Source of the DNA: Rhodanobacter soli
GTDB taxonomy: Bacteria > Pseudomonadota > Gammaproteobacteria > Xanthomonadales > Rhodanobacteraceae
NCBI RefSeq assembly: GCF_040548735.1
Contig: NZ_JBEPSD010000001.1
Coordinates: 1,426,001 to 1,490,000, forward strand
Direction: 5' to 3'
Length of the DNA: 64,000 nt
The notes under the pieces are model-generated. The model did not search any database and was not told where the DNA came from. It saw nothing but the letters and a program-made list of their open reading frames with translations. A program made the position numbers and the translations under genes. Positions 29,006-37,958 of the stretch are shown one piece after another. Position 1 is the first letter of the stretch; every line of letters starts with the position of its first letter.

Positions 29006-29497
29006 ATGAAACGCGGCACCCGCCAACGCCTGTTCCTGCTGCTCGCCGTACTGGCCTTGTCCCTGCTGGCCGGCTGGCAATGGCAGCATGACGCGCGCAA
29101 CGAGACCGGCAACCTCACCACGCTCGACCCGGCCGGCATCAGCCGCATTGCGCTGACCTTGCCCGGCGCGCCGACCCTGCACTACGAAAAGCGCGGCGGC
29201 CACTGGTGGCGTACCGACGGCACGCCGGCGCGCGCCATCGACGCCCGGCTCAGCGACCTGGCCGATACCGCCGCGGCGCACGTGCTGAGCTGGCGCCCGG
29301 CCAGCGATTTCGAGCCGGCGAAGATCGGCCTGGCACCGCCGCGGGCAGTGCTGGTGCTGGATGGGCAGGAACTGGAGTTCGGCGAAAGCTCGGTCACCGG
29401 GCCGCAGCACTACGTGCGCGTGGGCCAGCGGATCGCGCTGGTATCGTCGCGCTACGTGCCGCGCTCGCCGGCGACGGCGACCACCGAGCTGCACTGA
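29006..29497 (+). CDS. DUF4340-like protein of the Gld-type operon
   Basis: 163 residues. An N-terminal helix ([16 protein letters not shown]) anchors a periplasmic domain with [28 protein letters not shown], written here as key turns [10 protein letters not shown] and KRGGHWWRT, which recall DUF4340. It is shorter than many DUF4340 proteins, keeping one repeat unit. It follows the GldG-like gene by 3 nt and ends the operon, and mutM starts 16 nt later. Function is unknown beyond the association with this transporter type. Confidence 0.75.
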   Translation: MKRGTRQRLFLLLAVLALSLLAGWQWQHDARNETGNLTTLDPAGISRIALTLPGAPTLHYEKRGGHWWRTDGTPARAIDARLSDLADTAAAHVLSWRPASDFEPAKIGLAPPRAVLVLDGQELEFGESSVTGPQHYVRVGQRIALVSSRYVPRSPATATTELH

Positions 29498-29513
29498 GCC
29501 GCGGGACAACAAC

Positions 29514-30341
29514 TTGCCTGAACTGCCCGAAGTCGAAACCACCCGCCGCGGCATCGCGCCGTACCTGATCGGCCGCCGCGTCACCGGCGTGATCCTGCGC
29601 CGGCCCGACCTGCGCTGGCCGATCCCGCCGGAAATCAGCGAGCTGCTGCCTGGCCAGCGCATCGACGCGGTGGAGCGTCGCGCGAAATACCTGCTCCTGC
29701 GCACCGGGATCGGCAGCGCACTGCTGCACCTGGGCATGTCCGGCGTGCTGCGCGTGCTGCCGCCGGACGCGCCGGTGGGCAAGCACGACCACGTCGACAT
29801 CGCGCTGGAACGCACGCTGGCGCAGGCGCCGCGCATCCTGCGCTTCACCGACCCGCGCCGCTTCGGCTGCCTGCTGTGGCAGCCGCTGGGCGAGACGCAC
29901 GAGCTGCTGGCGAAGCTGGGTCCGGAACCGCTGACCGACGCATTCGACGGCGACCTGCTGTGGCATCTCTCGCGCGGCCGCACCGCGGCGGTGAAGCTGT
30001 TCCTGATGGACAGCGCGGTCGTCGTCGGCGTGGGCAACATCTACGCCAGCGAGGCGCTGTTCCGCGCCGGCATCGATCCGCGCAAGCCGGCCGGCAGCGT
30101 CTCGCGGGCGCGCTACGCACGGCTGGCCGCCGAGGTGAAACGCCTGCTGGCCTGGGCGATCGAACGCGGCGGCACCACCTTGCGCGATTTCCTCAACCCC
30201 GACGGCGCACCCGGCTACTTCTTCCGCGAACTGATGGTCTACGGCCGCGCGGGCGAACCGTGTCACGTCTGCGGCACGCCGATCCGGCAGGTCACGCTGG
30301 GGCAGCGCTCGACGTTCTGGTGTCCGCACTGTCAGCGCTAG
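29514..30341 (+). CDS. mutM: Formamidopyrimidine-DNA glycosylase (Fpg/MutM)
   Basis: 275-residue DNA repair enzyme that removes 8-oxoguanine. The start is TTG at 29514: GGGA lies 7 nt before it, and it places the catalytic Pro and Glu (PELPEVETT) directly after the removed Met. Other landmarks are the Lys of [23 protein letters not shown] and a C-terminal zinc finger (CHVC ... CPHC) that binds DNA. It is close behind the Gld-type operon and may be read through from it. Confidence 0.96.
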   Translation: MPELPEVETTRRGIAPYLIGRRVTGVILRRPDLRWPIPPEISELLPGQRIDAVERRAKYLLLRTGIGSALLHLGMSGVLRVLPPDAPVGKHDHVDIALERTLAQAPRILRFTDPRRFGCLLWQPLGETHELLAKLGPEPLTDAFDGDLLWHLSRGRTAAVKLFLMDSAVVVGVGNIYASEALFRAGIDPRKPAGSVSRARYARLAAEVKRLLAWAIERGGTTLRDFLNPDGAPGYFFRELMVYGRAGEPCHVCGTPIRQVTLGQRSTFWCPHCQR

Positions 30342-30374
30342 GGATGGGTGACGAAACCGCTGCCGGCCGAGAAT

Positions 30375-30449
30375 GTAGGGCGGGCACTGCCCGCCTGCTC
30401 CGTTTCGTGCACGTCACACGCCAAAGGCGGCGGGCATTGCCCGCCCTAC
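30375..30449. repeat. REP pair (BIME-like)
   Basis: GTAGGGCGGGCACTGCCCGC at 30375-30394 and its inverted counterpart GCGGGCATTGCCCGCCCTAC at 30430-30449 face each other across about 35 bp. This is the arrangement of paired REP elements. Such GTAG-headed palindromes are mobilised by RAYT transposases elsewhere in the genome; none is in this window. Confidence 0.7.
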
Positions 30450-30484
30450 TCGCTTGACCGCACTGCCAGCGATGAACCGGCGGG

Positions 30485-31255
30485 TCACTCCGGCCAGCGG
30501 AACTCGACGTGGGTGTTGTTGAACTCGGGATCGTCGAGGCTGCCACCCGGCTGCGCCACCAGGCCGTCGGGCAAGCCCTCGACCTCGAGCGGCTGGCCGG
30601 CGCTGAAGTGCGCGCCCAGCGACAGCAGTTCGACCAGCCGCTCGCACAGCACGCCGGCGCGGTCGACATCGCGGTCGGGCACGTTGCGCAGGCTGATGTC
30701 CGGACGGCCGAACTTGCGCATGCCGCGGGTATGGATCCACGAGCGGTCGGCGGCCGCCTCGCTGCTGCGCAGGATCAGCACATGGTGGCGCGGCGGCGCG
30801 CCGTCCTTGACCAGGTAGTGGCGGCGCCAGTGCGCCGCGTCGAACAAAGTGAGGACCTGCGGATCGAGGATGGCCGTGCCGCCCACGTCGAGCATGCCGG
30901 CCAGCACGCCGAGCGTGTCGCGCAGGTAGTCGAGGCTGGCGCCGTCCTTCAGCACGCCGCGCACCACCAGCACCTCCGGCGCGATGCGCGCGTCCTCGAA
31001 CGCCTCGGGCGTGTCCTCCTTGACCAACTGACCCAGCGCGCCGTTCAGCGGGTAGCCCTCCCACTGGCGCAGCACCGCGTTCTGGAAACGCTGGATCTCG
31101 ACGCCCGCGGGCAGGCCCGGGCTGCCGTAGCGCGGCGACGGGATCAACAGCTCCGGCTCGAACTTGCCGAACACGTAGAACTGCAGCACGGCCTCGTCTT
31201 CGCCAGGCTGCCAGTACGGTCGCGGCCAGCTGACGGATGTGATGGCTTCGCTCAT
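30485..31255 (-). CDS. Conserved hypothetical protein
   Basis: 256 residues, soluble, no signal peptide or membrane segment. I do not recognise the family. Notable segments are YWQPGEDEAVLQFYVFGKFE, a possible WIHTRGMRKFGRPDISLRNV block and the acidic end NTHVEFRWPE. ATG 31255 (MSEAITS) follows AAGGAACCTGC; the frame is open 12 codons further, without support. It lies 22 nt downstream of tdk on the same strand, so the two are probably co-transcribed. Confidence 0.6.
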   Translation of the reverse strand: MSEAITSVSWPRPYWQPGEDEAVLQFYVFGKFEPELLIPSPRYGSPGLPAGVEIQRFQNAVLRQWEGYPLNGALGQLVKEDTPEAFEDARIAPEVLVVRGVLKDGASLDYLRDTLGVLAGMLDVGGTAILDPQVLTLFDAAHWRRHYLVKDGAPPRHHVLILRSSEAAADRSWIHTRGMRKFGRPDISLRNVPDRDVDRAGVLCERLVELLSLGAHFSAGQPLEVEGLPDGLVAQPGGSLDDPEFNNTHVEFRWPE

Positions 31256-31277
31256 GCAGGTTCCTTGATGGGTCGGT

Positions 31278-31910
31278 TCATTCGCGTTCACCCAGCGGCA
31301 GCACGGTCTGCTGCAGCTCGATGCGGCCGTGGCCCGCGCTGATCTTCTTGAACTCGGCGCGGCTCACCGAGACATAGCGTTCGTTGCCGCCGATCTCAAC
31401 CTGCGGGCCGTCGGTGACGGCGCGGCCGTGTTCATCCACGCGCACCACCATGGTGGCCTTGCGCCCGGTGTGGCAGATCGTCTTGATCTCCTGCAGCTCG
31501 TCGGCCCAAGCCAGCAGGTAGCGGCTGCCCTCGAACAGTTCACCACGGAAATCGGTGCGCAGGCCGAACGCCAGCACCGGGATGCCGAGCTTGTCGACCA
31601 CGTCGCTGAGTTGCCACACCTGCGGCTTGGCGAGGAACTGCGCCTCGTCGACGAACACGCAGTGCAGCGGGCCATGCGATGCGATGTCGGCCTCCACCAG
31701 CGCCAGCAGGTTCTCGTCGCCGCGGAAGCGCCGTGCATGCGCTTTCAGGCCGATCCGCGAGGCCACCACGCCATCGCCGAAGCGGTTGTCGAGCGCCGGC
31801 GTGAGGATCAGCGTGCGCATGCCGCGCTCGTGGTAGTTGTACGCGCTCTGCAGCAGGGTGGTGGTCTTGCCGGCATTCATCGCCGAGTAATAGAAATAGA
31901 GCTTGGCCAT
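31278..31910 (-). CDS. tdk: Thymidine kinase (type II, TK1-like)
   Basis: 210 residues; phosphorylates thymidine in salvage. P-loop [13 protein letters not shown] is at about 8-20, Walker B FVDEAQFL near 86-93, [14 protein letters not shown] at 113-126 and the substrate loop [10 protein letters not shown] at 173-182. Of the four zinc ligands in the E. coli enzyme, only one Cys (146) is kept: the others are Thr148, Ser183 and Glu186. ATG 31910 matches the family start ([14 protein letters not shown]). A TATTAT -10-like box lies about 30 bp upstream. Confidence 0.94.
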   Translation of the reverse strand: MAKLYFYYSAMNAGKTTTLLQSAYNYHERGMRTLILTPALDNRFGDGVVASRIGLKAHARRFRGDENLLALVEADIASHGPLHCVFVDEAQFLAKPQVWQLSDVVDKLGIPVLAFGLRTDFRGELFEGSRYLLAWADELQEIKTICHTGRKATMVVRVDEHGRAVTDGPQVEIGGNERYVSVSRAEFKKISAGHGRIELQQTVLPLGERE

Positions 31911-32051
31911 GGGGAGCGTTCGGTTGAAGACTTTGCATAATAGCGCGGCCATGGGTCGACGCTTCTAACTGCACCCGAAGGGAGTCCCCGGCAAGGAAAG
32001 CTCTGGCCTACCGGAAGATCAAAGCGCCCTATGGCACGAGGGTTCGCCTGG

Positions 32052-32447
32052 TCACGACCTGAATACGACGTCCGAACTTGGCATGACGATCAAGACAACA
32101 AAAGAAAGGGTACTTGCCAGCGAAAGGACGAGAAGGCACGTCGCGACCTTCGCATGCCGCGCACCACCTCGGCGCCTGATGAACACCGAAAGTCCCATGG
32201 CAACAGCCACGGCTACAACCAGGTAAAGCAAAACACCGAACCTGCCAAAACTAATCAGATGCGGGACAAATCCTCCTACCTTATAAACCATCATGGCAGC
32301 ATGGCATATCTGACCGCCGGTATATAAAAACTGCAGGCCGACAACCATGGCAGACGCCAGAAGCATCGCCGCCGAACAAGCATATCGTATTGCCGTATTG
32401 CTGTTCCTTGCACTCATGGAGTTCGCACAATCCTTCGCAAAAGTCAT
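32052..32447 (-). CDS. Small multi-helix membrane protein in the RHS island
   Basis: 131 residues with about three or four hydrophobic helices (ACSAAMLLASAMVVGLQFLY, VLLYLVVAVAVAMGLSVFI and CLLVLSLASTLSFVVLIVM), separated by a basic loop RRRGGARHAK. No family recognised. ATG 32447 follows TTGGAACTGCAT; a TTG at 32459 is less likely. It is on the same strand as the RHS gene, 97 bp past its end, in DNA of clearly lower GC than the core genome. Position suggests an immunity or accessory protein of the RHS locus, but this is inference. Confidence 0.5.
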   Translation of the reverse strand: MTFAKDCANSMSARNSNTAIRYACSAAMLLASAMVVGLQFLYTGGQICHAAMMVYKVGGFVPHLISFGRFGVLLYLVVAVAVAMGLSVFIRRRGGARHAKVATCLLVLSLASTLSFVVLIVMPSSDVVFRS

Positions 32448-32544
32448 ATGCAGTTCCAATTGGCGGCGAAGCTGTGCAGGCTACCCGCCTTGGCCCGCCC
32501 TGCCGAATCAAGTGTGCATTTTAGAATTGAATTCGCCACTAAGT

Positions 32545-33180
32545 TCAGTGTATTCGTGAACCTAGCGCGGGGAATATCGTGTCGAGTGATCCCGCCAACG
32601 CCCATCCATCGCCATCAAATACTGGAGCGATTGCCAAAATCGGTTTGCAGTCGTAACCGGCGCCGCTAAAAACCCAAGCAACTGAATACATCGCAATACT
32701 CGAACCGAGTGACTTATTAATGGATTCAGGTGTGCTGTTCATGGCATCGAAACAGTAGTAAACATGCCCTGCTTGGAAGCGCATCTGGATGTGATTTCGG
32801 GCTACCAGCGAATCGATTTCGGACTCTATTGCATAGGCGTGGGGAACCAGGAGCTCTGCTTCAGGATGGTCACGCATCAATAGCGACAATACCGAAGAGA
32901 GATAGGCATCAACTTCGTTTGCTCCAGTCAAGAGGGCAACTACTCCGTCACCAGACGTGATAGTTGGAGAGTGCTCAAGCGCCCTCGAGAGGTCAAGTCC
33001 GCGCGCCATATCGCCGACTTCCGCATGAACAAGAAGCCGTATGTCGGCTAACACAGAAACAAGAGCTTCTTCCGTCATATCGGAAAAGAGAGTCAGGGCA
33101 CTTGCACGAATTAGGGTCTTAAGAGCTGCTTCCTGCGAGGAAGCAGCTCTCACTAATGCGGCTGGAATATGCGAAGTCAT
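32545..33180 (-). CDS. Candidate immunity protein for the RHS toxin (now read in frame with it)
   Basis: 211 codons from ATG 33180 (MTSHIPAALVRAASSQEAAL) to the stop at 32545. The ATG overlaps the restored toxin stop as TAATG, typical of coupled toxin-immunity pairs. The sequence is acidic, mostly helical at first (ALVSVLADIRLLVHAEVGDM) and ends in beta-like GYDCKPILAIAPVFDGDGW. No signal peptide, so cytosolic. No immunity family is recognised. Because of the single-base shift it is at present also the C-terminal end of the RHS reading frame. Confidence 0.55.
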   Translation of the reverse strand: MTSHIPAALVRAASSQEAALKTLIRASALTLFSDMTEEALVSVLADIRLLVHAEVGDMARGLDLSRALEHSPTITSGDGVVALLTGANEVDAYLSSVLSLLMRDHPEAELLVPHAYAIESEIDSLVARNHIQMRFQAGHVYYCFDAMNSTPESINKSLGSSIAMYSVAWVFSGAGYDCKPILAIAPVFDGDGWALAGSLDTIFPALGSRIH

Positions 33181-36100
33181 TAAGTTATCGGCGGATGAAG
33201 GGGATCGATTGGAGGTGCTTGTGGAAAAATTCGGTATTTGACTTTTGTTCTCGTCGACCCAATCCCAATGCGGCGGAATGGGTTCTGGATGGTCCATATC
33301 GGGGTGCAAGGTCCAATGCTTTTCAGGATTGTACCATCCACCATTTGGATCGCCTGGCTTGGAGCCTGGAGCCCCACGCCACTCCCAACCTTTGCCGGGA
33401 CACTGCGTGGGATCTGTGGGAATCTTCGGAAAATCCTCAGGAAGTTGGGGAGTGGGTGCCCCTGGCGGAAGCGGCTTGACCGGTTCGATCAATGGCCGAG
33501 GAACCAGCGGCTCTTCAGAAAGTAGGCCACCTATCCGGCCTATCCGAAATAGTAACTCCTGCAATCCGAGCGGATCGACATTACTGAGCGGATTGTTACC
33601 CACATAGACATAAGTCGATATGCCACCTGCCAGCCCAATCGGATCACTTTGCAGATACCGTCCCGTCGCTGGCTCATATGTCCGGAAGTAGTTGTAATTC
33701 GTCCCCGACTCCGCATCGTAGTACTGACCGGGATAGCGAAGATCCAGCGCATACCCAGTCGCCGAAGTCGGCTGCTGCTCTCCCAACGAATTGCCCTGAT
33801 AGACCCATTGCCAGATCACCGTGCCCGTGCCGTCGCTGACCGCTCGCGGCGTGCCCAGCTGATCGGCGATCACATAGTTCACCGTGCTGGTGGTGACGCT
33901 GCCATTGGTGGTGTTGTCTATCACCGCTACTGGAATGTCGCCCAGCCACACGTAATCTCTATTGGTCGTGCCGTACTCGCCGATCAGCTGGCTGACTTCG
34001 TCATAGGCATAACGCTCGGTCACCGCCTGCGGGAAGGTGGCCACTTTCCCGATACGCTGCCCCAAGGCGTTATAGGTATAGGTGCCTACGGTCTGGCCAT
34101 TGCGCTGCGCGACGGTCAGCCGGTTGCGCCCGTTGTAACCAAAACCAAAAGTCTCGCCGCCGACCACGCTGCCGGTGGTATTGCCATTGGCGTCATTCAC
34201 GCGTGGCGCATTGCCGATGCTGGCGAGCTGGTGCGTGCCACTGGTGTAGAGGTACGCGCCCGCCGCCAGGCCGCTGGCCGTCTTGCTCAGGCGGTCGCCG
34301 GTCTTGTTGTAGCTGTAGCTTTCCAGCGTCGTGCCCCCATCGGCGACTGCCGTGAGTCGCTGCAGCGGATCGTAGCTATAGGTTTCTGTGGCTGGGTTGG
34401 CGCCGGGTGCATTGCCCAGCGCGATGATGTTACCCATCGCGTCACGGTTGAAATGCAGCGCCAACGCCGGACTCGTCAGGTCGGTCAGCTGATAGTTGGC
34501 GTCGTAGGTGCGCGTGACGGTCTGGCCATTGCCCAGCGTGTAGCTGCTGACCGGCCCGAACGGCAGGTAGGCCACGTTGCTGACCACGGCCGGCGGTGCC
34601 GTGCTTGCCCCGGCGGGGGTCACCTGCACGCCGCTGATCCGACCGTTGCTGTCGCGCGTGTAGCTGACGGTGGCTTGGCTGGGGGTGCTGATGCCGCTCA
34701 GCCGATTGGCCAGCGTATAGGCATAGCTGGTGGTGTCGGTGGTCGTGCCCTGGACCTGGCTTTTCCGGGTGACGTTGCCGCGGGCGTCGTAGCAGTAAAC
34801 CGTGGTCACCGCGCTTTCAATGACGCGCGTGAGGCGGCCCAGCGGGTACGAGCTGCTGCAGCCCGTGACGGTATCGGCTTCGTCGTAGTGGTAGCCCACG
34901 TCGAGAGTGCTGTCGGCATAGCTGACGCCAGTCAGGCGATCCAGCACATCGTAGGTCGAGGTGCTGACGATGCCCTTGGCGTCGGTATGGACGAGGCGAT
35001 TGCCGGCAGCGTCGTAGGTGTCGGTGCTGGTGCCGGTATCGGGGCTGAGCACGGAGGTGCGGTTGCCCAGGCCGTCGTAGCCGTAGAGGGTGCCCAGGCC
35101 GTCGGGATCGCTCACACCCTCCAGGCGATCCAGCGCATCGTAGGCCAGCGTACTGGTGGTGTCCTGGGTGGCGGTGTCCGTGCCGTTGTAGTTGTCGATC
35201 GTGCTGACCAGCCGGTTCAGCGCATCGAAGCCCTGTTGGCGCTGGACACCCAGCGCATCGGCGCTGTGCACTAGGTTGCCGTTGCCGTCGTAGCTGTCGC
35301 CGTAGCTGGCGTTGAAGACGGTATGGTTGAGGCCATCCATGACCGCGGTGAGCTGGCCCAGCGCGTTGTAGCTGCGCGACAGGCTGCGTGTCACGGTACC
35401 GGTGCTGGTGCGGGTCTCCTCCCCGGTCTTGTTGCCGGCGGCGTCGAGCGTGTAGTGGATGCTGTTGCCCTGCGCATCGGTGATGTCGGTGAGGCGATGG
35501 GCGGCATCGTAGGTGAACGTGGTGGTGACGTTGTCGGGGTCGGTGAGAGAAGCCACGGCGCCGTATGACGTGTAGGTCAGCGTCGTGGTGGCGCCTGCCA
35601 CGCTGCGTGAAGCCAGCCAGCCGCGCGGCGTGTAGGTCAGGTCGGTGACTACGCCGTTGGCGTCCTGCAGGCTGGTGACGCGGCCGGCACCGTCGTAAGT
35701 CAGATAGGTGGTGGTATGGCCCAGGGCATCGGTCACTGACTGCAGATCACCGTGATGCGCGGTGGTGCTGTCGGTCAGGTAATACGCGTAGGTGGTGACG
35801 TCAGCCACCTCGGTGCGCGGACCGTCCACGGCAAGCAGCAAACCCACGATCGGACACTGGGTGGTATCAATGGCCGTGCAGTAGCTGTAGGTCCAGCGGC
35901 GTACACCGACCGGCGGCGTACCGGTGGTCGCGCAGGTGTAACTACTAGCTTGGGCCGGATCAATTTCGCAACGTGCCAATGGCTGGCCGGCAGTGTTGTA
36001 GACCCAGGCGGTTTTGGCTACCGTGGTGCCGCTCGCATCGACGATGGTGCTTTGCAGCGGAACGCGCAGCGTGGTGTCCCACGTCGTATTCGTGGTGCGC

Positions 36101-37770
36101 TGATTCGTGCTGCCAGAAGCATCTACCTGCTGATCGAGCAAGCCTTTGGCATCGTAAGTCGATGTCATGACGTTGCCGTTGAAGTCGGTGTACGCGGACG
36201 GGTAGCCGTTGGCATCATACGTACGAGTTTTCCACGGCTGGTCGCACTGCGGGCCACACGGTTGGTCGAGAGTGCTGACCCGGATCAGCCCGTTCACCGT
36301 GGTGAAACCCATCGTGGCGCTGTGGCCGAGCGGGTATTGCACGGTCGATGTGCCGTTGCTGTTGTAGGTGATGTGGGTGGTGCCCACGCTACCCGCAAAA
36401 CTGGAAGACGTAGCGCGACCGGTGCTGTCGTAGGTCGTGTTCTCGTAGCGTACGCCAGCTTCGTCCACGATGCCGGTCATCGCATTGGGTAGATTTACGC
36501 CGCCTGTCAGCGACGATTCGTTGTAGACATACTGACGTGTCTTGGTATCGGGGTATTGGACCGAGAGCAGATTGCCACTTGCATCGTAGGTGTAGGTCAG
36601 CGTGCCGCCGTCCGGCTGCATTACCTGAGAGACATTGCCGTTGCTGTTATAGATGAAGTTGAGCTGGCGACCCTTGGGATCTGTCACGGTCAACAGTAGT
36701 CCCGGCCAGGGCGCAATAGCGGGGGCGGTCAATGTGGTGCTGTAGGTCAGCGTGATGCCTTGACCGCTCCCATCGGTGACCGCCTGCAACATGCCTGTAG
36801 CGTCGTAGGTCTCGAAGTGGCGTAGCGCTGCGACAAAAACGGTATAGCTCGTCGCCACACCTTGGGCATTGTCGGTCTCGATAAGGGTGTCCGGGATGTC
36901 CGGATCGGTTGTCCACAGACCATTGGCCTTCTTGAATGTCTCTTGTTTGCCATCCGGGCGGAACATCACCGCTGCATTGGGTGGGAGAATTGCCCCCGGC
37001 CTAGAGCCCGTGTTCGATAGCTGCAGTGAGCGATCAAAGCTATGTCGCCAATCAACGCCCATCGCGGTAGATGCCACACTGCCCATACTGTTGTAAAAAC
37101 GACGAAATGTCAGCCAGTTGCCATCAGAATAATCATCATCTTGCAAGTACTTGCTACCGGTTGAGGCATTGATTGGGTCGCCGGCCATAGGCGCGCCCTT
37201 TTTAGCCGCACAGGAGGAGCTTGAAGAAGGCCTACTGCCGCTCGCCTCTTCACTTCCTTCGCCGCCATCGCAACCAGCGCCGCTGCCAGCGTTTTTGGCT
37301 GGACTGTACGGATAGGCTATTCCCAGAAGGCCCTCAGGACCTCCATAACAATTGCTACCCCTTTGATACATCAGAGCGAACGTTCCGCCGGTGGTGCCGT
37401 CTATAGGCGCCCATGAAAAAGAGCAGTTAGGTGGATAGACACCCCAGTAGTGCTGATAAGACACCCAATATGCGTTAGCCGCGGCCGCAAGGCTGCTGTA
37501 ATAACCGGTAAAAAATTGAGGTGAGTAGTACGGCGCACCGTAGTATGTGGTCGATGTGCTCGCTGTATTTGCGGATAGTTGCTGCGAAGGCACTTGCGCG
37601 TGATTTGGGAACACGGCCATTGCTGAGGTTAGCGCACCGTGCGAACTTGAGGCCCTTGCGGGTCCCATTTGCGAGCTTCCATCTCCTGTGGATCCGCCGG
37701 AGGCGGATGCCGATCCGACACCACACACGCTGATGCAAAGCGCTAGCGACACACACCGAACAAAGTCCAT
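32545..37770 (-). CDS. RHS repeat protein with toxin-37-like C-terminus, fused by frameshift to the next gene
   Basis: 1741 codons as it stands. A signal peptide (residues about 1-24) is followed by a Ser/Gly-rich region, a DUF6531-like entry (GDPINASTGSKYLQDDDYSD, about 195-214), dozens of YD/RHS repeats (about 280-1360) and the RHS core (RYLQSDPIGLAGG about 1371; NVDPLGL about 1395). The variable tip has GWEWRGAPGSKPGDPNGGWY and HPDMDHPEPIPPHWDWVDEN (about 1460-1505), the hallmarks of polymorphic toxin type 37. Past an A4 run at 33243-33246 the frame leaves the toxin. Deleting one A gives DENKVKYRIFPQAPP and a stop at 33180-33182 overlapping an ATG. So residues about 1531-1741 look like a separate neighbour. 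It carries no PAAR-type domain I recognise, and export is by Sec. Confidence 0.88.
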   Translation of the reverse strand: MDFVRCVSLALCISVCGVGSASASGGSTGDGSSQMGPARASSSHGALTSAMAVFPNHAQVPSQQLSANTASTSTTYYGAPYYSPQFFTGYYSSLAAAANAYWVSYQHYWGVYPPNCSFSWAPIDGTTGGTFALMYQRGSNCYGGPEGLLGIAYPYSPAKNAGSGAGCDGGEGSEEASGSRPSSSSSCAAKKGAPMAGDPINASTGSKYLQDDDYSDGNWLTFRRFYNSMGSVASTAMGVDWRHSFDRSLQLSNTGSRPGAILPPNAAVMFRPDGKQETFKKANGLWTTDPDIPDTLIETDNAQGVATSYTVFVAALRHFETYDATGMLQAVTDGSGQGITLTYSTTLTAPAIAPWPGLLLTVTDPKGRQLNFIYNSNGNVSQVMQPDGGTLTYTYDASGNLLSVQYPDTKTRQYVYNESSLTGGVNLPNAMTGIVDEAGVRYENTTYDSTGRATSSSFAGSVGTTHITYNSNGTSTVQYPLGHSATMGFTTVNGLIRVSTLDQPCGPQCDQPWKTRTYDANGYPSAYTDFNGNVMTSTYDAKGLLDQQVDASGSTNQRTTNTTWDTTLRVPLQSTIVDASGTTVAKTAWVYNTAGQPLARCEIDPAQASSYTCATTGTPPVGVRRWTYSYCTAIDTTQCPIVGLLLAVDGPRTEVADVTTYAYYLTDSTTAHHGDLQSVTDALGHTTTYLTYDGAGRVTSLQDANGVVTDLTYTPRGWLASRSVAGATTTLTYTSYGAVASLTDPDNVTTTFTYDAAHRLTDITDAQGNSIHYTLDAAGNKTGEETRTSTGTVTRSLSRSYNALGQLTAVMDGLNHTVFNASYGDSYDGNGNLVHSADALGVQRQQGFDALNRLVSTIDNYNGTDTATQDTTSTLAYDALDRLEGVSDPDGLGTLYGYDGLGNRTSVLSPDTGTSTDTYDAAGNRLVHTDAKGIVSTSTYDVLDRLTGVSYADSTLDVGYHYDEADTVTGCSSSYPLGRLTRVIESAVTTVYCYDARGNVTRKSQVQGTTTDTTSYAYTLANRLSGISTPSQATVSYTRDSNGRISGVQVTPAGASTAPPAVVSNVAYLPFGPVSSYTLGNGQTVTRTYDANYQLTDLTSPALALHFNRDAMGNIIALGNAPGANPATETYSYDPLQRLTAVADGGTTLESYSYNKTGDRLSKTASGLAAGAYLYTSGTHQLASIGNAPRVNDANGNTTGSVVGGETFGFGYNGRNRLTVAQRNGQTVGTYTYNALGQRIGKVATFPQAVTERYAYDEVSQLIGEYGTTNRDYVWLGDIPVAVIDNTTNGSVTTSTVNYVIADQLGTPRAVSDGTGTVIWQWVYQGNSLGEQQPTSATGYALDLRYPGQYYDAESGTNYNYFRTYEPATGRYLQSDPIGLAGGISTYVYVGNNPLSNVDPLGLQELLFRIGRIGGLLSEEPLVPRPLIEPVKPLPPGAPTPQLPEDFPKIPTDPTQCPGKGWEWRGAPGSKPGDPNGGWYNPEKHWTLHPDMDHPEPIPPHWDWVDENKSQIPNFSTSTSNRSPSSADNLMTSHIPAALVRAASSQEAALKTLIRASALTLFSDMTEEALVSVLADIRLLVHAEVGDMARGLDLSRALEHSPTITSGDGVVALLTGANEVDAYLSSVLSLLMRDHPEAELLVPHAYAIESEIDSLVARNHIQMRFQAGHVYYCFDAMNSTPESINKSLGSSIAMYSVAWVFSGAGYDCKPILAIAPVFDGDGWALAGSLDTIFPALGSRIH

Positions 37771-37940
37771 TTGATTCCCCTGTAACGCGGATGGCTATTT
37801 AGATAGCGCGATTCTCCGCAACCAGAAACTCCTCGACGACATGGGCTTAGCTACTGATGATGGTGTTTACTGTGCGCCGTGTCGCAGTCTGGGCTTGCTT
37901 GAAGATCAAGAGCACCCCGCCCGGCCCTCCCCTGCGCGCC

Positions 37941-37950
37941 GGGGGGGGGG
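37941..37950. repeat. G10 homopolymer
   Basis: Ten consecutive G (plus strand) 8 bp beyond the end of the flavoprotein gene, in the gap to the RHS gene. It is intergenic, so length changes would not shift a reading frame. Confidence 0.8.
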
Positions 37951-37958
37951 AGCGCGCG

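Noticed and set aside
33649..35274. Plus-strand open frame inside the RHS gene
   Set aside because: RHS repeats produce regular antisense frames; no start signal and no family features.
37941..37950. G10 tract as a phase-variation switch
   Set aside because: It lies outside both flanking coding regions and not in a recognisable promoter spacer, so length change would not alter a product.
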